This document shows positions 1 through 5,746 of a stretch of 7,912 nt of DNA, piece by piece. How positions within the stretch are numbered: the stretch's first letter is position 1; each line of letters begins with the position of its first letter. The translations under genes and the position numbers were made by a program. This DNA is from CAZQSL01 sp964595945. Lineage in GTDB: Bacteria > UBP15 > UBA6099 > JAJRTR01. The stretch lies in the NCBI GenBank assembly GCA_964595945.1, contig CAZQSL010000148.1, positions 1-7,912 on the forward strand, read 5' to 3'. The notes under the pieces are model-generated. The model was not told where the DNA came from and searched no databases. It saw nothing but the letters and a program-made list of their open reading frames with translations.

Positions 1-63
1 TATTGTCGACCGTGGCTGTATTGAAAGGAATATGTTGATTTGCCATGACAATGGGAGGTATCC

Positions 64-498
64 ATGTCTGAAAACAGCGGGATCACTGCCGCGCTCGAAG
101 ACTACCTCGAAGCGATTTATGTGTTGCAGAAGACGCGGGACATTGTGAAGGTCGTAGACATAGCCGAGCATCTGAAGGTGACGATGCCGAGTGTCAACGG
201 CGGCATAAAACGTCTCGCTTCGCTTGGATATGTGATCCATGAGAAATGGCGTCAGGTGAAGCTCACCGAAGAGGGCGAGAATATTGCCATCAGTGTAAAC
301 CGCCGGCACAAGGACCTTTCCGCTTTCTACCACGATATTCTGGGAGTCGACGAGGACAGTGCCGAGGAGTCAGCCTGTAAAGTGGAGCATGTGCTCGATC
401 CCGCGATCATCGAGCGTATTATCAGTCTCACGCACTGGATACGCAGCCTTCCGCCGGAAGACCGTAAAAGTCTTGTGAATGCCATCGAGAAAAAGTAG
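64..498 (+). CDS. DtxR/MntR-family metal-dependent transcriptional repressor (short form)
   Basis: A 144-residue protein that probably represses metal-uptake or metal-homeostasis genes when it binds Mn2+ or Fe2+. Residues about 10-75 form the N-terminal winged helix-turn-helix (DYLEAIY start, recognition region around TMPSVNGGIKRL, wing ending at LTEEG). Residues about 76-144 form the dimerisation/metal domain (RRH, then ACKVEH). By alignment to MntR the metal ligands are D13, E16, H82, C105, E108 and H109. The Asp/Glu pair at 13/16 is MntR-like, while Cys at 105 is what DtxR/IdeR has where MntR has Glu. The length matches MntR and lacks the C-terminal SH3/FeoA-like domain of DtxR/IdeR. The start is supported by GGGAGG at 53-58, five bases before the ATG. 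Only 63 bases lie upstream, so its upstream partner and target promoter are not visible. It converges with the phosphatase gene, with 15 bp between stop codons. The family is secure; the metal preference is inferred. Confidence 0.93.
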   Translation: MSENSGITAALEDYLEAIYVLQKTRDIVKVVDIAEHLKVTMPSVNGGIKRLASLGYVIHEKWRQVKLTEEGENIAISVNRRHKDLSAFYHDILGVDEDSAEESACKVEHVLDPAIIERIISLTHWIRSLPPEDRKSLVNAIEKK

Positions 499-513
499 CA
501 CAATCCTCACTTA

Positions 514-1449
514 TCAATCAAATCCGTGCTCTGTCATTATGCGCGTTGCGAGGCCGTGTCTGATATCGCATAGCGAAACGGTGATCGCATCGAGCGAAAG
601 CGCCTGCGCGAGCGAATCATAAATCAGTGCGCCAGCATGGATGATGTCAGCGCGTCCGGGCTCCATGCCGGGGATAGCGGCGCGCGCGGCGGTGTCCATC
701 GCGCAGAGCGAATGCGTGAGGCTGCTAAGTCTGGCCGCCGTGATGATGTGCCCGTGGATGGAGCCCGGATCGAACTCCTCAAGTGCGAGATCAGCCATCG
801 CAAGCGTGGAGATCGTGCCTGCCACTGCCAGTGCGGTCACGCCATGCGGTACTCCCATCCGCGCCGCGGCGCTGGAAATTTCCGAGGTGGCGTATGATCG
901 CATCGCAGTGATTTCGCTGTCCGGTGGCGTTTCGGCCGAAAAGAATCTGTCTCTCGAATTGACCGCGCCGAAGGGCAGGCTGATGACTTGCGGACTGGTG
1001 GAAGGCATGCCGAAGGCAAGCTCGGTACTCCCGCCTCCGGAGTCGACTACGAGTACCGGTACGCTCTTCTGAGGCATGCAGGCGGTGGCTCCGGCGAAGA
1101 CGAGCGCACCCTCTTCGCTGCCTGAAACGGGGGCGATCGTAATGCCTGAAGCGGCGGCCGCGTCGATGAAATCCTGTCCGTTGGCAGCGCGGCGGAGCGC
1201 CTCGGTGCCGATGGCGCCGATGGAGGCGGCACTCCAAATTGATGCTTCGATGCGAAAATCACGAAGGGCCTGCAGTGTGCGCGCGAATGCCTGCGGCGAG
1301 ATCATGCCAGTGATTGACAAGCCCTCACCGAGCCGCGTGATACGGTTTTGCTCATGTACGAGGACAGGCAGGGATTGCGCCTTGGTCTCGAAAATGGCGA
1401 GGCGCGCCGTGTTGGTGCCGACGTCGATGACTGCGATGTGATTTTTCAT
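514..1449 (-). CDS. Ppx/GppA-family phosphatase (short, single-domain form)
   Basis: A 311-residue cytoplasmic member of the ASKHA-fold exopolyphosphatase / guanosine pentaphosphate phosphatase family, which hydrolyses the terminal phosphate of polyphosphate and/or pppGpp. Visible motifs: phosphate loop 1 DVGTNTARLAIF (residues 9-20, usually GTNSxRL), the acidic pair E112-E113 in SGSEEGALVFAG (family catalytic glutamate region), phosphate loop 2 VVDSGGGSTEL (134-143), LPFGAVN (158-164), AVAGTISTLA (208-217), GRADIIHAGA (265-274) and a C-terminal DIRHGL (295-300, usually REGL). It lacks the C-terminal HD-like and helical domains of E. coli Ppx and GppA, matching the roughly 300-residue form. 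The start ATG at 1449-1447 gives the complete N-terminal strand; no strong Shine-Dalgarno is visible. It lies 49 bp after the ATPase gene on the same strand and is probably the last gene of that operon. Whether the substrate is polyphosphate or pppGpp cannot be told from sequence. Confidence 0.93.
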   Translation of the reverse strand: MKNHIAVIDVGTNTARLAIFETKAQSLPVLVHEQNRITRLGEGLSITGMISPQAFARTLQALRDFRIEASIWSAASIGAIGTEALRRAANGQDFIDAAAASGITIAPVSGSEEGALVFAGATACMPQKSVPVLVVDSGGGSTELAFGMPSTSPQVISLPFGAVNSRDRFFSAETPPDSEITAMRSYATSEISSAAARMGVPHGVTALAVAGTISTLAMADLALEEFDPGSIHGHIITAARLSSLTHSLCAMDTAARAAIPGMEPGRADIIHAGALIYDSLAQALSLDAITVSLCDIRHGLATRIMTEHGFD

Positions 1450-1498
1450 TTGTAGTACCGGACAATGTAGAAAGATTGCAGGTGAAAAGGATAACGAC

Positions 1499-4441
1499 TC
1501 AGACCCAGCTGGTGTATGAGGGGAGCTGTTCGGGAGTCATTTCGAGCTTGATATAATAGTCGACGAAATCTTCGAGGTCCGGGAGGTGCGAGATGATGAA
1601 AATCTGCTGGAAGGTGGATTTGAGCGACTGAAGCAGGCTGAAGAAAAGTTCGCGGCGTGACTCGTCGAAGGCGCTGAAGGGTTCGTCGAGGAAAAGGAAG
1701 TTGGCGGAATTACCGGACGAAGCGAACGAAGCGCGCGCGAAGGCGAGGCGCAGGGAGATGAGGAGCTGATCGGCGGTGCCGCCGCTGAGCGAGTCGAGGC
1801 TGACGAAGCCGCCGAACTCGTCGGACCACACGCTGATCGAAAAATCGTCATCAAGCTTTACGCGGTTGTAGCGGCCTCGTGTGAGGCGCGGGAGGACCCA
1901 TCCGAAGTAGGCTTCGATCTGGGGGACGAGACGCTTGCGGATGTCGGAGCCGGTGAGTCTGAAGAGATTTTCGAGCTCTCGGAAGTTGAGTGAATTGTTC
2001 TCGGCATTTTTGATCGCGGCGGAAATGGACTTCATGTCGGATTCGAGGGAAGTGGCGTTGGCGAGTTCGGATTCGAGGCGTTCGCAGGCAGCGGAAATAC
2101 GCTGGTGTTCGCCGGTTACTTCGTCGATCTGGGAATTGTCCTGATCGAGTTGTGCGTAGAGAGCGTCGAATCTTGTGTCGGAAAAGTCGATATCGTGGAC
2201 GGTTTCGCGGAGTTCATAATATCGGATGAGGTCCTGATCGATTTCGCGGATAGTGGCGCGGCGGTCTTCTTCGAGGCGTGCTATTTCAGATCGGAGACCG
2301 TCGAGGCGCATGGCCTCGGCGCGAAGTTCTTCGATCTCGCGGTCGAGCTCGATGATGCGGAATTCGAGATTGTCATTGTCGAGTTTGAGAGATTCTTCGG
2401 TAGTGTTATCGATGCCGAGAGATCCGAGGGTGGCGCGGAGGTCGGCGGCGTTGGCAGTGAGAGAGTCGAGGGATGCCCGTATGAGAGCTGCTTTTTCCTC
2501 GACGGCCGGGCGGGAGGCGATGAGGTCTTCGGCGCTTGCGAGGCGTACCTGAAGGTTTTCCATCCGTGCCTGTTTTTCCCTGACGTAACTTTTTATCTCG
2601 AATCTGAAGATGGCGGCGAAGGGAAGACTGTCGCCGGTGATGGGCAGGAGGTGATCATATTTGCTGAGTATCTGTTTCATGAGATTGCCGGCAGATTCGA
2701 GCTGGGGGATGCCTGCTATGTCGAGGAATCGAGCGGCTTGTTCGATTTCTCGGAAACCAGTGGTGCGGATGCGGTCGAGAGCGCGGCCGAGTTCATCGAG
2801 CGAGCGGATTTCATTGCGTATGGTTTCGAGTTGGGTGTCCGTATCCTTTACCGCGTCGATCATTTCGGCGATGTTGCGGCGAGAGACAGACCATGACTGG
2901 GATGCGGCAGTGATCTGTTTTGCGCGCGCGGCGATGTCGCGTGATTTCGACTGCATGTAGATGGCGCCTGCGCCGGCGGGGATGAGGCCGAGCGCGAATA
3001 GCATGAAGAGTGGGTTGGCGAATGCGGCAGAGAGAGCGACGCCGGCGATGAGGAACATGCCGCCTGCGCCGGCACTGATATCGCGGCTGCGGCGCGCGGA
3101 TAGCTCTTCCATGCCGAGGGCTTCCTGCTGGAGAGTGTCGATGGTGGGGAGGTCGGCGCCTTCGATCTGTTTCTGTGTTTTTTCGCGCTGGGCGACGAGG
3201 TTGCGCTCGGATTCGTGGAGAGTATCGATGCGCTGGGTGTATTCTCTGCGGGCATCGTTGATGGTTTGAGTGAGAGCCTCGGTGTCGCGGAGGAGTTCGG
3301 CCGTGTCTTTTCTGAAAGATGCTTCGTCGGGGAGTGATGCGATTTCGGATTCGAGCATGACGAGGTCGCGGCGGAGAGTTTCGAAGTCGTGTTCGGCGGT
3401 GGAGATGTCGTCGAGAGATTTAGCGAGGCCGTCGAGCATGGCAGTGGTTTCGGCGATCTGGCTGTCAGCCGTGCGGAGGTGATCGATGACGTCGGCGGCC
3501 TGGCGGAGCATTTCGTGTTTGACTTTTATGGCCGGGAGGCTGGTGTTTTTGATGGTGGAGATTTCGGCCTGTTTTGCCGAGATGGAGGCATTGATGGTGT
3601 CGAGGCGTTCGGTTTCGCGAATGAGCACGCTGCACTCGGCCTCGATGCGGCGCATGTGTTCGCGCCGGTTTTTGATGCGTGCGTCGAGTACGCTGAGCTG
3701 GTCGGATTTGCGGCGTATGTCATGGAGGAGATTGATGGTCGACTGGGTCTGGTCGCGGTTGCGTTCGGCTTCGGCGAGACGTGCGTCGACGTCATTGAGA
3801 GATATGCGGGCCTGTTCGAGTTCGGAGAGACGTGAGCGGTAGACGTCGAGTATTTCCGTTTTGTCGGCGAGTTTGGCGCGGAGCGCGGCAGCGTCGCCGA
3901 GCAGTTTTTTTTGTTTGTCGGAGCATTTTGAGGCCATACGGTCCATAAATCCGACGCCGAGCATGTTGTTGAGGACCTGGCGTCGGTCGTCGGTGCTGTG
4001 GAGTATGATGCCGAGTTCGTTTTGAGCGATAAAAGTGGAGTGGCGGAATTCGCGGAATCCGAAGCCGAGGATACTTTCTGCGGCAGCGGCGATCTCTTCG
4101 CTTGAAGAGGCGAGTGTGACGTTGGAGGGAATGGCGGTGAGAGAGCCTTCGGCGGAGCCGTCGCGGCGGAGGAGGCGGGAGATGCGGTAGCGCTGTCCGG
4201 CGGAGGAGAAGATGAGTTCGGCGGAGCAGGAGTCGGAGTTCCATCGAATGAGTTTGTCTGGTGCGGCTGATTCGGCGCGAGGGGTGCGGCCGAAGAGGCA
4301 GTAGCCGATGACGTCGCCGAGAGTGGATTTGCCTGTTTCGTTGTCGCCGAAGATGCCGATGAGTCCCTTTTCGGGGATATCGTGCAGGATGAAATCCCGG
4401 AACCGCATGAAGTTGTGTGCTTCGATCGAGTTTATGATCAT
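1499..4441 (-). CDS. SbcC/Rad50/YhaN-like SMC-type ATPase with central transmembrane hairpin
   Basis: A 980-residue ABC/SMC-type ATPase. Head half 1: N-terminal strand IINSIEAHNFMRF, Walker A GDNETGKST (residues 32-40), Q-loop glutamine Q140 in TFIAQNELG. Residues about 175-450 and 505-820 are long charged heptad-like helices (antiparallel coiled coil). Head half 2: signature LSGGT (885-889), Walker B FLFLDE (915-920), D-loop SAFDE (923-927) and switch histidine H952 in FIISH. All ATPase motifs are therefore present. The apex of the coiled coil, where Rad50/SbcC has a CxxC zinc hook, is instead a hydrophobic double segment (about 455-497); no CxxC occurs anywhere in the protein. This resembles YhaN, partner of the Mre11-like YhaO in Firmicutes, as far as I recall that family. 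The start ATG (4441-4439) overlaps the stop of the SbcD-like gene as ATGA, indicating translational coupling. It probably dimerises, binds DNA or another polymer and is membrane-anchored; its cellular role is not known. Confidence 0.9.
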   Translation of the reverse strand: MIINSIEAHNFMRFRDFILHDIPEKGLIGIFGDNETGKSTLGDVIGYCLFGRTPRAESAAPDKLIRWNSDSCSAELIFSSAGQRYRISRLLRRDGSAEGSLTAIPSNVTLASSSEEIAAAAESILGFGFREFRHSTFIAQNELGIILHSTDDRRQVLNNMLGVGFMDRMASKCSDKQKKLLGDAAALRAKLADKTEILDVYRSRLSELEQARISLNDVDARLAEAERNRDQTQSTINLLHDIRRKSDQLSVLDARIKNRREHMRRIEAECSVLIRETERLDTINASISAKQAEISTIKNTSLPAIKVKHEMLRQAADVIDHLRTADSQIAETTAMLDGLAKSLDDISTAEHDFETLRRDLVMLESEIASLPDEASFRKDTAELLRDTEALTQTINDARREYTQRIDTLHESERNLVAQREKTQKQIEGADLPTIDTLQQEALGMEELSARRSRDISAGAGGMFLIAGVALSAAFANPLFMLFALGLIPAGAGAIYMQSKSRDIAARAKQITAASQSWSVSRRNIAEMIDAVKDTDTQLETIRNEIRSLDELGRALDRIRTTGFREIEQAARFLDIAGIPQLESAGNLMKQILSKYDHLLPITGDSLPFAAIFRFEIKSYVREKQARMENLQVRLASAEDLIASRPAVEEKAALIRASLDSLTANAADLRATLGSLGIDNTTEESLKLDNDNLEFRIIELDREIEELRAEAMRLDGLRSEIARLEEDRRATIREIDQDLIRYYELRETVHDIDFSDTRFDALYAQLDQDNSQIDEVTGEHQRISAACERLESELANATSLESDMKSISAAIKNAENNSLNFRELENLFRLTGSDIRKRLVPQIEAYFGWVLPRLTRGRYNRVKLDDDFSISVWSDEFGGFVSLDSLSGGTADQLLISLRLAFARASFASSGNSANFLFLDEPFSAFDESRRELFFSLLQSLKSTFQQIFIISHLPDLEDFVDYYIKLEMTPEQLPSYTSWV
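2951..3079 (-). other. Encoded transmembrane hairpin at the coiled-coil apex of the ATPase
   Basis: This stretch encodes residues about 455-497 of the 980-residue ATPase, almost exactly at its midpoint. Two hydrophobic segments are seen: about 456-475 (rich in G, A, I, L, V, F) and about 477-496 (PLFMLFALGLIPAGAGAIYM). They are separated only by N476-P477 and a short turn. Arginines and lysine flank both outer ends (R450, R451, R453 before; K499, R501 after), which by the positive-inside rule keeps both coiled-coil arms in the cytoplasm with the turn on the far side. Hydrophobicity is read by eye. Confidence 0.8.
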
Positions 4442-5625
4442 GCTTCTTCCTGAATCTCCCTGATGCCCATTTCGAGGAGTTTTCGCAGCAGGCGCGCTTC
4501 GGCTCCGGTCGATGCTGATTCGGCGATTTCGCGTTCGACGGTGCGTGTGAATTCTTCGGCTGGAGTGCCGACGCGGAGTGAGTCGAAGTTGAAGTTTTCG
4601 GTGGTTTCGAGCAGTACGAGATTGTTTTCGATGTGGACGGCGGCGAAACGTGACGCGAAGGTAGCGAGTGGCGTGCCGTTTCTGAAAGCGTCGAACTGTT
4701 CGTGGAGCAGGTTTCCATTGAGTGAGACGACGACGATCTTGTCCTTGTGTTCCCTGATGTCGCTGTCGGTGATGTGATTATCGATTTCCTGGGCTTTGGT
4801 GGCGGTGGAGCAGTTGATGGCGATATTTTCGACGGGGCGGGTTTTGATGCGGATTTTTTCGACGGAAGTGATGCGGGAGTCGTCGACGGTGATGGAAACG
4901 AAGTGTTTTCGGTCGCGGTCCCGTGCGATGTCGAGACGTTCGGTGGTGCCGGGGAAGACAGCGAGGAGAGAGGCGTGTTCGGTGATTTCGATACCCTGAA
5001 GGCCGCCGAAGGCGGCGTAGCGGTAGCCGCGTTCCTGGAGTGGGTCGAGGATGCGGTGTTCGAAAATGTCGCGGTCGTCAGTGACGAGCGCGCCGCGGCG
5101 GGTGCGAGCGGACATGACGAAGATGCCGAATGCTTCGCGGCAGGCGGTGAGCGCCTTTTTTGTGAAGTCGGGTGACATGAAGAAGTCCGGCATGGCGGCC
5201 GTGATGCATATCTGTCGCGATTTGATTTTGATGCGTGACGTTTCGGGGAATGCCGACGAGCCTGCTATGGTCACGAATGGCATGGACTCGAAGACAGTGA
5301 GGCTACTTTCGAACCGGCCTTCGGGACTGATGCTGATTTCGTCGGCGGAAGGGGTGAGTACGATGTGCGCGGCGGGCAATGCCTTGTGCAGTCGCATGAT
5401 TTCCGCGACTGCAAAGGCTACGGCCGAACGATCGGGGTTGCGCTTGTCGAAGAGGTTGCCCGAGACGATGAGGATGTCGGCTTTTTTGGAGATGGAGAAG
5501 TCAATCACCTGAGAAAAGGCGGCGGCGAGATCGGACGTGCGAAGGGACTCGGTGCGCTTGTCGAGGTGTGGGAATCTGCGACCGATGTTGGCATCTGATG
5601 TGTGTACTATTCGCATTGGCGGCAT
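4438..5625 (-). CDS. SbcD/Mre11/YhaO-like calcineurin-fold protein, predicted catalytically inactive
   Basis: A 395-residue Mre11-family protein, the likely partner of the overlapping ATPase. Fold landmarks: N-terminal strand MRIVHTSD (residues 4-11), the motif II region ADILIVSGNLFD (49-60), motif V region YRYAAFGGLQ (201-210), then the capping-domain landmark FPGTTERLD (224-232) and HFVSITVDD. The last 40 residues are charged and helical, like the Rad50-binding tail. Active nucleases have DxH, GDxxD, GNHD, a lone H and GHxH. Here these read DAN (11-13), GNLFD (56-60), PSAD (92-95), no His near 165-177, and GGLQ (207-210). Only the first Asp of the seven metal ligands remains, so nuclease activity is not expected. 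The frame is intact and the conserved framework argues against a decaying pseudogene. The start at 5625 has GGAG at 5638-5641, 12 bases upstream; Met4 (5616) is an alternative start. It is first in the operon. Confidence 0.85.
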   Translation of the reverse strand: MPPMRIVHTSDANIGRRFPHLDKRTESLRTSDLAAAFSQVIDFSISKKADILIVSGNLFDKRNPDRSAVAFAVAEIMRLHKALPAAHIVLTPSADEISISPEGRFESSLTVFESMPFVTIAGSSAFPETSRIKIKSRQICITAAMPDFFMSPDFTKKALTACREAFGIFVMSARTRRGALVTDDRDIFEHRILDPLQERGYRYAAFGGLQGIEITEHASLLAVFPGTTERLDIARDRDRKHFVSITVDDSRITSVEKIRIKTRPVENIAINCSTATKAQEIDNHITDSDIREHKDKIVVVSLNGNLLHEQFDAFRNGTPLATFASRFAAVHIENNLVLLETTENFNFDSLRVGTPAEEFTRTVEREIAESASTGAEARLLRKLLEMGIREIQEEA

Positions 5626-5642
5626 GTGCCGGATGTGCTCCG

Positions 5643-5696
5643 AAAAAAGTGAAAGGTGTCGCCGCTGGGCGGTGATCGCATCGCGACTGCGTCGCG
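5643..5696 (-). other. GC-rich inverted repeats and T-tract in the leader of the SbcD-like operon
   Basis: Two small hairpins lie between the candidate promoter and the start codon. One is CGCGAC-TGC-GTCGCG (5682-5696, 6 perfect pairs, 3-base loop). The other is a 7-pair stem, 5659-5665 with 5669-5675, including one G-U pair. On the minus strand the second is followed about 10 bases later by six T (5648-5643), just before the GGAG at 5641-5638. The gap between stem and T-tract is too long for a standard intrinsic terminator, so I do not call one. It could be a weak terminator for the upstream GH20 gene, a leader structure, or nothing. Confidence 0.25.
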
Positions 5697-5700
5697 TATT

Positions 5701-5729
5701 AGTTTATATGGTATTTATTAATAATACAA
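5701..5729 (-). promoter_or_regulatory. Candidate sigma70-type promoter for the SbcD-like/ATPase/phosphatase operon
   Basis: On the minus strand TTGTAT (5729-5724) and TAAACT (5706-5701) are separated by 17 bases in the only AT-rich stretch of the 121-bp gap upstream of the SbcD-like gene. Matches to TTGACA and TATAAT are three and four of six, so this is a modest candidate. A 7-bp AT inverted repeat, ATTTATT (5713-5719) / AATAAAT (5728-5734) with an 8-base spacer, overlaps the -35 element and spacer and could be an operator or simply AT-rich sequence. Confidence 0.4.
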
Positions 5730-5746
5730 TAAATGACATTCGGCGA

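Noticed and set aside
1..63. End of an upstream gene or a promoter before the repressor gene
   Set aside because: Short open tails exist in all three plus frames, but none can be recognised, and no promoter hexamers with good spacing were seen apart from the GGGAGG ribosome site.
499..513. Possible bidirectional terminator between the convergent repressor and phosphatase genes
   Set aside because: The gap is only 15 bases and I see no hairpin followed by a T-tract there.
1450..1498. Promoter or terminator between the ATPase and phosphatase genes
   Set aside because: The 49-bp gap shows neither a stable hairpin with T-tract nor a convincing hexamer pair, so the phosphatase is best read as part of the same transcript.
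2105..2896. A 263-codon plus-strand open frame, with other long plus-strand frames between 1935 and 3842
   Set aside because: They lie antisense to the ATPase gene, whose motifs and coiled coil are unambiguous. Their products are the low-complexity sequences expected opposite Glu/Arg/Ser-rich coiled-coil codons.
3792..4718. A 308-codon minus-strand open frame spanning the end of the SbcD-like gene and the start of the ATPase gene
   Set aside because: It is a shifted frame, rich in Arg, His and Pro, with no recognisable motif. Both real genes are intact in their own frames.
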